Of a DNA stretch of 64,000 nucleotides, positions 42,110 to 51,963 are shown piece after piece. Position 1 is the first letter of the stretch, and the number at the start of each line of letters is the position of its first letter. The position numbers and the translations under genes are program-made. The stretch is from NCBI RefSeq assembly GCF_030817215.1, contig NZ_JAUSZA010000001.1, positions 3,570,501-3,634,500 of the forward strand, given 5' to 3'. Under the pieces are notes generated by a model. That model searched no databases and had not been told where the DNA came from. It saw only the letters and a program-made list of their open reading frames with translations. Source of the stretch: Paenibacillus sp. V4I3. GTDB taxonomy: Bacteria > Bacillota > Bacilli > Paenibacillales > NBRC-103111.

Positions 42110-43441
42110 ATGTCCGTACAACTATCCATGAAACCTTATAAGATTGATGACGCTCCACTCAATAAGTTTCATCTAAAAATTACAGCACTTACGTTTGGAT
42201 CTAATTTTTCTGATGGGTATGCACTTGGTATTATAGGTATGGCTCTGACTTTGATTGGTCCTCAAATGAACCTTAGCCCGATTTGGAGTGGATTAATAGG
42301 GAGTTCAGCGTTGATCGGACTCTTTTTCGGCAGTCTACTTCTCGGGGGATTATCCGACCGTATAGGTAGACAGAAAATCTTCCTTGCCAACTTCGTAGTC
42401 ATTGCAATAGCATCGTTCTTGCAATTTTTTGTACAAGATCCCACAATTCTTTTCATCTTGCGTATATTGATTGGGTTTGCTCTAGGTGGGGATTATGCAA
42501 TTGGATCGACTTTTCTTGCTGAGTTCGCACCTAGAAAACATCGAGGTTTTTTACTTTCTTTCTTAAATGTCATGTGGACCGTCGGATATGTCGTATCCAA
42601 CCTTGTCGGTTATTATCTGCTAAAGACCGGCCCAGATTCCTGGCGGTGGATGCTTGCAAGTGCAGCCATTCCAGCGGTTATCGTCCTCCTGCTTCGGATT
42701 GGAACACCTGAATCACCTAGATGGCTCATCAGCAAGGGGCGTGTAGAGGAAGCTAGGGAAATCGTTAAGAAGCACATCGGTCCCCAAGCGGAAATTGAAG
42801 AACCAATTTTGGATCCTACAAAAAAAATATACAGCTTTCAAGATCTTTTCAAAAAACAGCTTTGGAAGCGTACGGCATTTGGCGGTCTCTTTTATGTATG
42901 TCAAGTGATTCCCTACTTCGCAATTTATACGTTCCTACCGGATATTTTAGCTAAAATGGGATTTGAAGAGACGTTCTTTATGGACACCATCCTGAATCTA
43001 TTCCTGCTTGTCGGTTCGATCGCCGGTCTGTGGTTGACAGAGAAATATTCACGTAGAAGCTATACGATTAGCACGTTTATAGTTCTTACAGTCTCCTTGC
43101 TTGCGCTTACTCTTTTACCAGCAGGTTCACATATCGTGGCAATTTCGATATTTTGCTTATTTACCTTTGTCATGTCAGCCGCTTCAAATCTTACCTTAGT
43201 ATATCCAGCCGAGCTCTTTCCCACCGAAATCCGGGGTTCTGGTGTTGGTGTTGTTACCGCAATAAGCCGAATCGGTTCGGCAATCGGAACTTTTCTTTTA
43301 CCGGTAAGTGTTAGTTCTATGGGATTGACCCCATCTATGATTGGTATGAGCGCAGTTCTGCTAATCGGAACAATCGTTTCTATCGCTTGGGCGCCGGAGA
43401 CGAAATCACTTGCTTTAGATGATTCCAACCATTATCATTAA
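42110..43441 (+). CDS. MFS transporter (sugar/aromatic-acid porter type)
   Basis: Encodes 443 residues with 12 membrane helices. Family motifs: GGLSDRIGRQK between helices 2 and 3, RILIGFALGGDYAIGSTFLAE in helix 4-5, PESPRWLISKGRVEEA before the central loop, and PAELFPTEIRGSGVG in the second half. It starts the hut-like locus and is controlled by the same type of operator as hutG, so it probably imports the substrate of the lyase gene that follows (histidine, urocanate or a histidine betaine). A 13-bp hairpin (43451-43479) separates it from the next gene. Substrate is inferred from context only. Confidence 0.9.
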   Translation: MSVQLSMKPYKIDDAPLNKFHLKITALTFGSNFSDGYALGIIGMALTLIGPQMNLSPIWSGLIGSSALIGLFFGSLLLGGLSDRIGRQKIFLANFVVIAIASFLQFFVQDPTILFILRILIGFALGGDYAIGSTFLAEFAPRKHRGFLLSFLNVMWTVGYVVSNLVGYYLLKTGPDSWRWMLASAAIPAVIVLLLRIGTPESPRWLISKGRVEEAREIVKKHIGPQAEIEEPILDPTKKIYSFQDLFKKQLWKRTAFGGLFYVCQVIPYFAIYTFLPDILAKMGFEETFFMDTILNLFLLVGSIAGLWLTEKYSRRSYTISTFIVLTVSLLALTLLPAGSHIVAISIFCLFTFVMSAASNLTLVYPAELFPTEIRGSGVGVVTAISRIGSAIGTFLLPVSVSSMGLTPSMIGMSAVLLIGTIVSIAWAPETKSLALDDSNHYH

Positions 43442-43450
43442 TCAAACTTT

Positions 43451-43479
43451 ACAAGAGATGTCTTTCAGACATCTCTTGT
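43451..43479 (+). terminator. Hairpin after the MFS gene
   Basis: ACAAGAGATGTCT and AGACATCTCTTGT form a perfect 13-bp stem with a 3-nt loop; the T-run is weak (ATGCATATTT), so partial read-through into the lyase gene is likely. Confidence 0.72.
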
Positions 43480-43539
43480 ATGCATATTTAACCGACAACT
43501 ATTGCATAGTAGGTATTGGTTTTAAAGGAGATGTTTTTC

Positions 43540-45099
43540 ATGAAAATTTCTGATGCTCCCATTCATCCCAAAGACATAAATAAAGTGATTCTTGGCGAAC
43601 ATCCGATCTCTATTTCCGAATTTGTAGCAGTGGCCCGTTATGGGGCAAAAGTGTCATTTTCTCAAAGCTATTGCGATCGCGTCAAACAATCCAGACATCT
43701 TATCGAGAAGTTTTTAAACGAAAACCGTATCATTTATGGCGTAACGACTGGCTTCGGAAGCAATGTGACAGAGATCATATCAACCGAAGATGCCGAAACC
43801 CTGCAGCGCAACATTGTTAGATCGCACGCCGTTTCCGTAGGGGAACCTCTGGAGAAAGAAGTTGTAAGAGCCATTCAACTGATGATTCTCATTCATTTGG
43901 GTCATGGTTATTCCGGGGTTCGCTTGGAGCTGCTAGAGCTTGTAGCATCGCTTTTGAATCAAGGAATCACCCCCTTTGCTCCAGGCGATGGATCCGTTGG
44001 TTATCTTTCTCCGGAAGCTCATATGGCTTTGGTGCTTATTGGGGAGGGCAAAGCATGGTACAACGAAGAACTCATCTCTGGCAGTGAGGCGCTTGAAAGA
44101 GCAGGATTAAAACCGACCACTTTTAGCTGTAAAGAAGGATTGGCCCTGACCAGCGGGACGTCCTCTGTTACTGCAATGGCCATTCTAACCCTATATAATG
44201 CTATTCAAGCGGCAAAAACAGCGGATATTGCTGGCGCAATGTCACTTGAAGCTTTGAAAGGAACGATTCACGCCTTCGATCCAAGACTCCATTCCTTAAA
44301 AAAACATGAGGAACAGGCTAAGACGGCCCAAAATATAATCCGAATCCTAAAAGGCAGTGAAATTGCCGAAACCTATAAAAACTATCGTTTGCAGGATGCG
44401 TTAAGCTTACGATGCATTCCTCAAGTACATGGAGCTTCCAAGAAAAATCTGAAAGATGCTGCCTTTACAATCAATAATGAGCTTAATTCTGTAAGCGATA
44501 ATCCGGTTATTTATCCCGATGACAATGACGGAATTGCCCTAATGGGTGGCAATTTTGACGGTACCTATGTCGGTATCCAGGCAGATATCATGTGTATAGC
44601 TATGGCTAATCTGGCAAAAATAGCTGAGAGAAGAATTGACCGATTAGTGAATTATCACCTAAGTGAACTGCCTAGTTTTTTAGTGAAGAATCCAGGATTA
44701 AACAGTGGATATATGATCCCGCAATATACGGCTGTAGGACTGCTAGGAGAGATAAGGATTCTTTCTCATCCAGCCTCCGTAGATAATGTTCCCACTTGTG
44801 CCAATCAAGAGGATGTTGTCAGTTTCGCATATGTGGCCTCAAGGAAAGCCTATCAAATTTCGAAGAAACTAACGTATATTTTGGCGATTGAATTGATGAC
44901 GGCCGTACAAGCTCTTGATTTTCATCGTCCGTTGAATCCTTCTCCGGTTATTGCGGAAGTATATAATCTGATCCGATCGAAAGTGCCGACGGTGGAGGAA
45001 GACCGATTTCTCTATCCGGACATCGTAACGATCTATCTTCAAATTCATGAAGGCGACATCGTAAAGGTTGTTGAAGACATGATAGGTGAGATAGAATAA
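43540..45099 (+). CDS. HutH-family lyase lacking the MIO tripeptide (ergothionase-like?)
   Basis: Encodes 519 residues from ATG 43540 (AAAGGAGATG upstream). The whole histidine/phenylalanine ammonia-lyase fold is recognisable: catalytic-type Tyr66 in YGVTTGFG, His96 in RSHA, NSVSDNP, GGNFDG and NQED. However, where active lyases have GSVG-ASG-DLAPLAH this protein has GSVGYLSPEAH (151-161), so the Ala-Ser-Gly that cyclises into the electrophilic MIO is exactly missing. In addition the Asn of the usual L-N-G-T-Q is Ser205, and the usual Tyr of Q-D-P-Y-S is Leu288. The frame is intact. MIO-less members of this superfamily include ergothionase, which expels trimethylamine. A role on a histidine betaine (hercynine, ergothioneine) is therefore more likely than histidine deamination; not proven. 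Confidence 0.85.
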   Translation: MKISDAPIHPKDINKVILGEHPISISEFVAVARYGAKVSFSQSYCDRVKQSRHLIEKFLNENRIIYGVTTGFGSNVTEIISTEDAETLQRNIVRSHAVSVGEPLEKEVVRAIQLMILIHLGHGYSGVRLELLELVASLLNQGITPFAPGDGSVGYLSPEAHMALVLIGEGKAWYNEELISGSEALERAGLKPTTFSCKEGLALTSGTSSVTAMAILTLYNAIQAAKTADIAGAMSLEALKGTIHAFDPRLHSLKKHEEQAKTAQNIIRILKGSEIAETYKNYRLQDALSLRCIPQVHGASKKNLKDAAFTINNELNSVSDNPVIYPDDNDGIALMGGNFDGTYVGIQADIMCIAMANLAKIAERRIDRLVNYHLSELPSFLVKNPGLNSGYMIPQYTAVGLLGEIRILSHPASVDNVPTCANQEDVVSFAYVASRKAYQISKKLTYILAIELMTAVQALDFHRPLNPSPVIAEVYNLIRSKVPTVEEDRFLYPDIVTIYLQIHEGDIVKVVEDMIGEIE

Positions 45100-45107
45100 A
45101 ATAACAT

Positions 45108-45154
45108 GGAAGCAGTTTTCTCTGAAGTTTAGGAGCGAAACGGCTTCCTTTTTT
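45108..45154 (+). terminator. Terminator between lyase and regulator genes
   Basis: GGAAGC-GTTTT pairs with AAAC-GGCTTCC across a long loop, followed by TTTTTT (45149-45154). It probably reduces transcription of the regulator relative to the lyase. Confidence 0.75.
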
Positions 45155-45177
45155 AAAATAGGGGGAGGTGATTAGCA

Positions 45178-46371
45178 ATGAAATTGGATACGGCCCAAGC
45201 TGCCTTTTCGCAACTTCTCATTTCCGGGACGTTAATCCATGAAGCGGATTTTGAAGAAATGCGTGAGCGGCTTGGCATCAAACCGCGGCCCCAAGTCGTT
45301 ATCGTTTTGTCCATAGACCGTTATACCGATTTGGCTTTGGACAAGTCATTGCAATGGAGTATTGAGATCGGGCAGGTGCTGGTGGAAGCCATTTTTGAGA
45401 GTATCACCTTGCCATTCCTATGGGTATGGGTAGGAGAAGGCGTACTAGCCGTATTATTGGAACTCCAATCTGTTCAACCCATCGAGCCGTCCTATAAGCA
45501 AGTTACGTATGGGATGGTCCGGAAAATTCAAAACTTCGTAGATGCGAAGGACTTTTCCGTTTCAGCCGGGATAGGCACCTATTACGAAGATCCTTACAAG
45601 CTTCATCTTTCCTACAGCGAAGCCAAAGAATCATTGATCGACCGTTTCTTTCAAGGAAACCGGATGATTTTTCAATATGAAGGACAAAGAAGCATTCAGG
45701 AAGAACGGGCAAAGCCGGTGACCCACGAAGAGAAAATCGAATTGCTGTCACGTGTCCGGATCGGGGATGAAGAAGGCTCGATTGTTTATTTAGTCGAGTT
45801 ATTAGAAAGTCTTTCCCGATCGTATAAGCATAATATTGATCTATTTAAGTCAGAAGCCTATGATCTAGTACTCTCTTTGTCAAGAATGGTTGTCGATTTG
45901 GGCGGTAATGCTTCTGAAATTTTATCTGAAAATGCGAGAATGCTTCAAGACTTGTACAGTACCATTCGATATGACAAATTTGTTAAAAAGCTGTGCGCAT
46001 ACTGGAGGAAGCTAGCCAAGCAAGTATCGGACGATCATGCCTTAGAGGTATCTCCCATTGTTCGATCCGCCATTGTATATATAAGAGAGCATCATCAAGA
46101 CAAAATGTTATTAAAAGAAATTGCCCAGCATTGTTACTTGAGTACCCATTATTTTGCCCATGTATTTAAAAAAGAAGCGGGTGTAAGCTTTGTCGACTTT
46201 CTAAATAAAGTTCGTATTGAGAAGGCTGTTTATTTGTTAGAGAAAACGGAATTAACCATGCAGGAGATTGCCGCGCGAGTCGGTTTTCAGGATGCGAACT
46301 ATTTTGCAAGGAAATTTAAAATGATTATGGGGTGTAGCCCGACGGACTATCGGTCATCAGCCCAGTGCTAG
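45178..46371 (+). CDS. AraC-type regulator with GGDEF-like (CdaR-type) sensor region
   Basis: Encodes 397 residues, ATG 45178 after GGGGGAGGTGAT. There is no receiver domain. The region about 35-160 resembles the degenerate GGDEF-like part of YesN and CdaR regulators (VVIVLSIDRYTDLALD, FSVSAGIGTYYEDPYKLHLSYSEAKE); the C-terminal 100 residues have both helix-turn-helix units (MLLKEIAQHCYLSTHYFAH, LTMQEIAARVGFQDANYFAR) ending in SPTDYRS. It sits inside the hut-like locus and is the obvious candidate to bind the 21-bp-period operators at 41628, 41834 and 46459. No HutP or HutC gene is present in the window. Confidence 0.92.
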   Translation: MKLDTAQAAFSQLLISGTLIHEADFEEMRERLGIKPRPQVVIVLSIDRYTDLALDKSLQWSIEIGQVLVEAIFESITLPFLWVWVGEGVLAVLLELQSVQPIEPSYKQVTYGMVRKIQNFVDAKDFSVSAGIGTYYEDPYKLHLSYSEAKESLIDRFFQGNRMIFQYEGQRSIQEERAKPVTHEEKIELLSRVRIGDEEGSIVYLVELLESLSRSYKHNIDLFKSEAYDLVLSLSRMVVDLGGNASEILSENARMLQDLYSTIRYDKFVKKLCAYWRKLAKQVSDDHALEVSPIVRSAIVYIREHHQDKMLLKEIAQHCYLSTHYFAHVFKKEAGVSFVDFLNKVRIEKAVYLLEKTELTMQEIAARVGFQDANYFARKFKMIMGCSPTDYRSSAQC

Positions 46372-46392
46372 TGTTATAGCAATAAATTCTTT

Positions 46393-46421
46393 AAGCCAAT
46401 CCGCTCAGGGGTTGGCTTTTA
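46393..46421 (+). terminator. Intrinsic terminator after the regulator gene
   Basis: AAGCCAATCC pairs with GGGTTGGCTT around a short loop, followed by TT. A cre-like sequence overlaps its 3' side. Confidence 0.8.
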
Positions 46422-46431
46422 AGCGTTTTCA
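46418..46431 (-). promoter_or_regulatory. Candidate cre box upstream of hutG
   Basis: On the minus strand TGAAAACGCTTAAA fits the cre consensus with one mismatch. It lies about 30 bp upstream of the hut-type operator at 46459 and overlaps the preceding terminator. Confidence 0.5.
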
Positions 46432-46458
46432 TCGGAGTGTTCAGTTCCTGGTTAAACC

Positions 46459-46521
46459 GTAATATCGTGCTACCTTTCCGCAAATTCGGCTAGATTCAGA
46501 TGCCGTTTTTTTCAGTATGAT
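46459..46521 (+). promoter_or_regulatory. Hut-type operator and promoter, copy 3 (hutG promoter)
   Basis: Half-sites GTAATATCGTGCTAC (46459-46473) and GCAAATTCGGCTAG (46480-46493) have a 21-bp period; the core AATATCGTGCTA (46461) begins 55 bp before -10 TATGAT (46516-46521). A palindrome GAAACAAA/TTTGTTTC (46531-46551) lies in the leader before the ribosome site. Confidence 0.65.
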
Positions 46522-46576
46522 GTAGTCATAGAAACAAACAAACTTTGTTTCATCAACCTACAGGAGGGAAGCAGAT

Positions 46577-47545
46577 TTGAGACAAATTGAACTGCTGAAT
46601 CCGCCAGAATTCGTACGAAACTCCAATTGGCGGGATCGATTCGAGACCAAGGTATCTCAGTGGTTGACCCCTTGGGAAGGCGAGGAAGAAGTCCAAGTCG
46701 GTTTCATCGGCGTTCCGCTTTCTAAGACGTCAATCAGTATTTCAGGCGCTTCGATGACACCGAATGCCTTGCGGGAATTATTTGCAAATGTCACGACGTA
46801 CAGTATCGACCACGGTGTCGATTTGCAGGATTTGCAGGCGCATGATCTTGGTGATATTCAGATGCATGTGACGGATCTGCTGCGCTGTCATGCCAATATC
46901 GAACAAGGGCTGAAGAACATTTATGCAGCCATGCCTCATCTGTTCCCGATTATTGCAGGCGGCGATCATTCCATTACGTGCCCCTCTGTGAAAGCCTTTA
47001 AGCATCATGTCGGTGGAAAGGTGGGGATCGTTCAGCTTGACTCCCACATGGATGTCCGGAATCTGGAGGATGGAGGTCCTTCCAACGGAACGCCAATCCG
47101 CGGGTTGATCGAATCGGGCACGGTTGAAGGCCGCCATATTGCGCAGATCGGACTTCACAGCTTCGCCAATTCAAGAGCGTATCATGAATACGCCTTGACG
47201 CAAGGAATTACCCAGTATACGGCGCGTCAGGTAGCCAAAGAAGGAATCGAAGCTTTGGTGGAAAAGGCGCTGGAGGTTGCCGGTGACGGGACGGATGCTA
47301 TTTATGTAACCGTTGACATGGATGTACTGGATCAAGCATATGCGCCAGGTGTGCCAGCGCTCGTTCCAGCAGGAATGACCTCGTGGCAGTTGTTGGAAGC
47401 GGTATTCTTATTAGGACAGCATCCTAAGGTACGAGGCTTTGATATTGTTTGTGTGGATCCCATGCAAGATCCCCGCAGAGCGACGGTCAGGACCGCCTTG
47501 CATGTCATCTTGACTTTCTTGACGGGATATATGAAAAGAAACTAA
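46577..47545 (+). CDS. hutG: Formimidoylglutamase, arginase/ureohydrolase family
   Basis: Encodes 322 residues from TTG 46577 with ACAGGAGGGAAG in front. The binuclear manganese motifs of ureohydrolases are intact: GGDHS, DSHMDV and VDMDVLDQAYAPG. The sequence is of the HutG branch and, next to hutU and hutI, should hydrolyse N-formimidoyl-glutamate to glutamate and formamide. First gene of the hutG-U-I-gdh-mae-hutD transcription unit behind operator copy 3. DSHMD in place of DAHxD is a tolerated variation. Confidence 0.92.
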   Translation: MRQIELLNPPEFVRNSNWRDRFETKVSQWLTPWEGEEEVQVGFIGVPLSKTSISISGASMTPNALRELFANVTTYSIDHGVDLQDLQAHDLGDIQMHVTDLLRCHANIEQGLKNIYAAMPHLFPIIAGGDHSITCPSVKAFKHHVGGKVGIVQLDSHMDVRNLEDGGPSNGTPIRGLIESGTVEGRHIAQIGLHSFANSRAYHEYALTQGITQYTARQVAKEGIEALVEKALEVAGDGTDAIYVTVDMDVLDQAYAPGVPALVPAGMTSWQLLEAVFLLGQHPKVRGFDIVCVDPMQDPRRATVRTALHVILTFLTGYMKRN

Positions 47546-47575
47546 TTCGAACACAACATAGAGGAGTGACTATTC

Positions 47576-49240
47576 ATGGAACAAACAGTCAAACGTACGA
47601 TTCGAGCAGCACACGGAACGAAGCTAACGGCAAAAGGTTGGCAGCAGGAAGCTGTCCTGCGTATGTTGATGAACAATCTGGACCCTGACGTAGCCGAACG
47701 TCCGGAAGATCTCGTCGTCTATGGCGGAATCGGCAAGGCTGCGCGGAACTGGGAGTCTTATGACAAGATCGTAGAATGTCTAACGAACCTGGAAGCGGAT
47801 GAAACGCTGCTTGTACAATCCGGGAAACCGGTTGGCGTATTCAGAACGCATGCGCATGCGCCGCGGGTTCTCATCTCCAACTCGGTCATTGTTCCGGCCT
47901 ATGCCAACTGGGAGACGTTCCATGAACTCGATAAACAGGGTCTTATGATGTACGGCCAAATGACGGCTGGCAGCTGGATTTATATCGGTACGCAAGGCAT
48001 TTTGCAAGGAACCTATGAGACTTTCGCTGAGGCAGCTAGGCAGCATTCGGGAGGTACTTTAAGAGGTACCCTGACATTAACGGCAGGACTTGGCGGTATG
48101 GGCGGCGCTCAACCTCTGGCTGTAACAATGAACGATGGCGTGGTCATCGGTGTAGACGTAGATCCGACCCGTATTCAACGCAGAATCGACACTCGTTATT
48201 GTGATGTCATGGTTTACAATCTGGATGACGCGCTGAAGCTTGCGAACGATGCGAAAGCTGAGGGGAAAGCGCTCGCTATTGGGCTAGTAGGAAACGCTGC
48301 AGAGGTTTTCGCAGAATTTGTGAAACGGGGAATTGTACCTGATTTCGTAACCGATCAAACCTCGGCCCACGATCCGCTTAACGGCTATGTGCCGGTCGGT
48401 TATTCATTGGAAGCCGCGGCTGACTTGCGTAAAAACGATCCGAAGCAGTATGTGAAGCTATCCAAGAAATCGATGGCTGCCCATGTTCAGGCGATGCTTG
48501 ATCTTCAAAAATTGGGGTCAACCGTATTTGATTACGGCAACAACATCCGCCAAGTGGCTCTTGATGAAGGAGTTAAGGATGCCTTTAACTTCCCTGGATT
48601 TGTTCCGGCTTACATTCGTCCGCTCTTCTGCGAAGGGAAAGGACCGTTCCGTTGGGCGGCATTGTCCGGTAATCCGGAGGATATCTATAAAACCGATGAA
48701 CTTGCCTTGAAACTGTTCCCAGAAAATGCGCATCTGCGTAAATGGATCGAATTGGCAAGAGAAAAAGTCGCGTTCCAAGGTTTGCCTGCTCGTATTTGCT
48801 GGTTGGGGTACGGGGAACGGGCTAAGATGGGGCTGGCTATTAACGAAATGGTGCGCAATGGAGAATTATCCGCGCCGATCGTTATCGGACGTGATCACCT
48901 GGATTGCGGTTCCGTGGCTTCGCCTAACCGTGAGACCGAGTCCATGAAGGACGGCAGCGATGTTGTTGGCGACTGGGCCATCTTGAACGCCCTTGTGAAT
49001 ACGGCATCCGGCGCGAGCTGGGTTTCCGTCCATCATGGCGGCGGCGTAGGCATGGGCTACTCCCTGCACGCAGGTATGGTTGTAGTTGCGGACGGTTCCA
49101 AAGAAGCGGACGAAAGATTAGCCCGCGTCTTGAACACGGACCCTGGCATGGGCGTCATCCGTCACGCTGATGCCGGGTATGACATTGCCATTGAAACGGC
49201 GAAGGAACGCGGCGTTCGCGTACCGATGATGGGCATCTAA
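47576..49240 (+). CDS. hutU: Urocanate hydratase
   Basis: Encodes 554 residues, the normal urocanase length. Family hallmarks are all present: [26 protein letters not shown], the NAD-binding [55 protein letters not shown] and [17 protein letters not shown] (with the conserved Cys). It uses tightly bound NAD+ as electrophile to hydrate urocanate to imidazolone propionate. Strong conservation suggests true urocanate as substrate, though thiourocanate hydratases are relatives and cannot be excluded given the unusual lyase upstream. Confidence 0.95.
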   Translation: MEQTVKRTIRAAHGTKLTAKGWQQEAVLRMLMNNLDPDVAERPEDLVVYGGIGKAARNWESYDKIVECLTNLEADETLLVQSGKPVGVFRTHAHAPRVLISNSVIVPAYANWETFHELDKQGLMMYGQMTAGSWIYIGTQGILQGTYETFAEAARQHSGGTLRGTLTLTAGLGGMGGAQPLAVTMNDGVVIGVDVDPTRIQRRIDTRYCDVMVYNLDDALKLANDAKAEGKALAIGLVGNAAEVFAEFVKRGIVPDFVTDQTSAHDPLNGYVPVGYSLEAAADLRKNDPKQYVKLSKKSMAAHVQAMLDLQKLGSTVFDYGNNIRQVALDEGVKDAFNFPGFVPAYIRPLFCEGKGPFRWAALSGNPEDIYKTDELALKLFPENAHLRKWIELAREKVAFQGLPARICWLGYGERAKMGLAINEMVRNGELSAPIVIGRDHLDCGSVASPNRETESMKDGSDVVGDWAILNALVNTASGASWVSVHHGGGVGMGYSLHAGMVVVADGSKEADERLARVLNTDPGMGVIRHADAGYDIAIETAKERGVRVPMMGI

Positions 49241-49277
49241 TTGTTTCTGAATATATAAAAGAATGACTGATAACTCG

Positions 49278-49301
49278 CAGCAAGCCCGAACGGGCTTGCT
49301 G
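49278..49301 (+). terminator. Hairpin between hutU and hutI
   Basis: CAGCAAGCCCG and CGGGCTTGCTG form a perfect 11-bp stem with a 2-nt loop. Only a short T stretch follows, so it may act as a partial terminator or mRNA stability element inside the operon. Confidence 0.6.
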
Positions 49302-49321
49302 TATTTCGAGGGGGAGAAACG

Positions 49322-50605
49322 ATGGACAACAATCGAATTGACCTGCTGATCCATAACATTGGTACGCTAATTACGATGCAAGGAACTCTGGAAGCGCGCA
49401 GAGGCGGTGAAATGTCTGAGGTCGCGGCAGCTCGAATGGGAGCTGTGGCAATCAGAGACGGTATCATTGTTGCAGCGGGGTCGGAAGAAGAAGTTTTGGC
49501 TCAAATCGGTGAAATGCCGGTAACACATAAGCACGATGCGGAGGGTAGGCTTGTTACCCCTGGACTTATTGATCCTCATACCCATTTGGTACATGGCGGC
49601 TCTCGCGAGAATGAACTAGCCTTAAAGCTGCAAGGCGCTTCCTATTTAGAAATTTTAGCTCAAGGCGGCGGTATTCTCAGCACAGTTCGTTCAACCCGTC
49701 AGGCTTCGGAAGAAGAGTTGTACGTAAAGGCTAAAAAAAGCTTGGATACGATGCTTTCTTATGGGGTTACCACAGCAGAAGCTAAGAGCGGATATGGTCT
49801 AACTCTGGAGGATGAGCTTAAGCAGCTCAGGGTTACTCGCAAACTCAATCAGGAACATCCAGTTGATTTGGTGTCTACATTCATGGGTGCTCATATGGTG
49901 CCAGAAGAATATAAGGGGCGCTCTCAAGAATTCGTTCAGCTTATCATTGAAGAAATGCTCCCCGAAGTGAAACGTCAGGGACTTGCTGAATTTTGCGATG
50001 TGTTTTGCGAGCATGGCGTATTTTCCGTGGAAGAATCGGAGCAAATCCTGCTGGCCGCAAAAGCGATGGGCTTCGGCTTGAAGATCCATGCGGACGAAAT
50101 TGAGCCGATGGGCGGCGCGCAGCTTGCCGGCAAACTGGGCTGCATCTCTGCCGAACATTTGATTGCAGCATCAGATGAAGGATTGGAAGCGATGCAGCTG
50201 GCTGGCGTCATTGCCGTCTGTTTGCCGGCTACTTCTTTTAATTTAAGGCTGAAGCATCACGCCCGTGCGCGTAGGATGATTGAAATAGGACTCCCCGTAG
50301 CTTTATCCACGGATTATAATCCGGGAAGTTCGCCAACGGAATCTATGCAGCTCGTTATGACGCTGGCCTGCCTGAATTTAGGGATGACACCGGAGGAAGT
50401 TCTTACGGCTGTGACCATCAATGCGGCACACGCGATCGGAAAAGCGGATATAATAGGCAGTTTGGAAGCGGGCAAACAGGCAGATCTGGTTATTTTCAAC
50501 GCTGATAACTTAGCCTATCTGCCTTATCACTTTGGGATCAACCATGTTCATTCCGTATTCAAGCAAGGAAAAATGGTAGTCTCAGACGGAAAACGGATTC
50601 ATTAA
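49322..50605 (+). CDS. hutI: Imidazolonepropionase
   Basis: Encodes 427 residues. Amidohydrolase metal ligands and HutI signatures are present: [68 protein letters not shown] and [15 protein letters not shown] (catalytic Asp). It opens the imidazolone ring to N-formimidoyl-glutamate. ATG 49322 follows CGAGGGGGAGAA. It completes the hutU-hutI-hutG sequence. Confidence 0.96.
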   Translation: MDNNRIDLLIHNIGTLITMQGTLEARRGGEMSEVAAARMGAVAIRDGIIVAAGSEEEVLAQIGEMPVTHKHDAEGRLVTPGLIDPHTHLVHGGSRENELALKLQGASYLEILAQGGGILSTVRSTRQASEEELYVKAKKSLDTMLSYGVTTAEAKSGYGLTLEDELKQLRVTRKLNQEHPVDLVSTFMGAHMVPEEYKGRSQEFVQLIIEEMLPEVKRQGLAEFCDVFCEHGVFSVEESEQILLAAKAMGFGLKIHADEIEPMGGAQLAGKLGCISAEHLIAASDEGLEAMQLAGVIAVCLPATSFNLRLKHHARARRMIEIGLPVALSTDYNPGSSPTESMQLVMTLACLNLGMTPEEVLTAVTINAAHAIGKADIIGSLEAGKQADLVIFNADNLAYLPYHFGINHVHSVFKQGKMVVSDGKRIH

Positions 50606-50643
50606 ATGGTTACAGTCTGTACGAAGACTCGAGGGGGATCATC

Positions 50644-51924
50644 ATGGAAGCTCCGACGGAAGTAAAAGAGAAGCCTATGCAAGCGGAAAGCTTGAATGTT
50701 TTGAGCAGAACGCAGTTTGTTATCCAAGCTGCTCTCGATAAAATGGGATGCGCGGAATCCTTATACGAATTGCTAAAGGAACCGCTTCGATTGCTAACCG
50801 TACGCATTCCTGTGAAAATGGACGACGGGTCCGTGAAGGTATTCACAGGGTACCGTGCGCAGCATAATGATGCGGTCGGACCGACCAAGGGCGGGATTCG
50901 CTTCCATCCCGGGGTCACCGAAGATGAAGTAAAGGCTCTTTCCATGTGGATGACCATTAAATGCGGCATTGCCGATCTGCCTTATGGCGGAGGCAAAGGC
51001 GGGATCCAGTGCGACCCGCGTACGCTGTCCTTCGGCGAGCTGGAACGGTTAAGCCGTGGTTACGTACGGGCAATCAGCCAGCTTGTCGGGCCGACCAAGG
51101 ATATTCCAGCGCCGGACGTGTTCACGAATTCACAAATCATGGCGTGGATGATGGATGAATACAGCCGGATCCGGGAATTCGATTCGCCAGGTTTTATTAC
51201 CGGCAAGCCGCTCGTCTTGGGCGGATCGATTGGAAGAGAATCGTCTACCGCCATGGGCGTGGTGCTTTTGCTTAGAGAAGCAGCTCATGTCGCAGGGATT
51301 CCGATTGAGGGCGCGCGAGTCATTATCCAAGGCTTTGGCAATGCAGGCAGCTTTCTTGCTCAGTTCCTTCACGAGGCTGGAGCCAAAGTGGTAGGCATTT
51401 CGGATGCTCAAGGGGCTCTTTACGATCCTGAAGGCTTGGACGTGCAGTATTTATTAGATCGACGTGATTCTTTCGGAACGGTGACGAATTTGTTCCCGAA
51501 TGCCATCTCGAACCAAGAGCTGTTAATCCAAGACTGTGATATCTTAGTACCGGCAGCGATTGAAAACCAGATCACAGAAGAGAATGCGCCCGACATTAAG
51601 GCAAAGATTTTGGTGGAAGCGGCCAACGGACCGACGACCTTGAAGGCGACTGAAATTTTGACGGATAAAGGCGTTTTGATCGTTCCAGACGTGCTTGCCA
51701 GCTCGGGCGGGGTGATCGTTTCTTACTTTGAATGGGTCCAAAACAATCAAGGATATTATTGGAATGAAGAAGAAGTGAATGAAAAGCTTCAACAAATATT
51801 GAAAAAATCGTTTTATAACGTCTATCAGTTATCCTTGCAAAAGCAAGTAGACATGAGATTGGCGGCCTATATCGTTGGTTTAAAGCGAATGGTCGAAGCG
51901 ATAAAATGGCGTGGGTGGATCTAA
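50644..51924 (+). CDS. NAD-type glutamate dehydrogenase (RocG/GudB-like)
   Basis: Encodes 426 residues. Substrate-binding Lys residues occur in [12 protein letters not shown] and [18 protein letters not shown], the catalytic Asp in PAPDVFTN, and the dinucleotide motif IQGFGNAGS with an acidic residue further on. Length and sequence fit the hexameric catabolic enzymes of Bacillus (RocG/GudB). In this operon it deaminates the glutamate produced by HutG to 2-oxoglutarate. ATG 50644 follows GAGGGGG, 38 bp after hutI. Confidence 0.94.
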   Translation: MEAPTEVKEKPMQAESLNVLSRTQFVIQAALDKMGCAESLYELLKEPLRLLTVRIPVKMDDGSVKVFTGYRAQHNDAVGPTKGGIRFHPGVTEDEVKALSMWMTIKCGIADLPYGGGKGGIQCDPRTLSFGELERLSRGYVRAISQLVGPTKDIPAPDVFTNSQIMAWMMDEYSRIREFDSPGFITGKPLVLGGSIGRESSTAMGVVLLLREAAHVAGIPIEGARVIIQGFGNAGSFLAQFLHEAGAKVVGISDAQGALYDPEGLDVQYLLDRRDSFGTVTNLFPNAISNQELLIQDCDILVPAAIENQITEENAPDIKAKILVEAANGPTTLKATEILTDKGVLIVPDVLASSGGVIVSYFEWVQNNQGYYWNEEEVNEKLQQILKKSFYNVYQLSLQKQVDMRLAAYIVGLKRMVEAIKWRGWI

Positions 51925-51963
51925 TCTATGCTCGGATCAAAATGCCTTGGAAGGTGATGAATC

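Noticed and set aside
43990-44022. Frameshift or assembly error as reason for the missing MIO motif
   Set aside because: The deletion is three codons long and in frame, flanking sequence is fully conserved, and other active-site residues (Ser205, Leu288) are changed in a consistent way.
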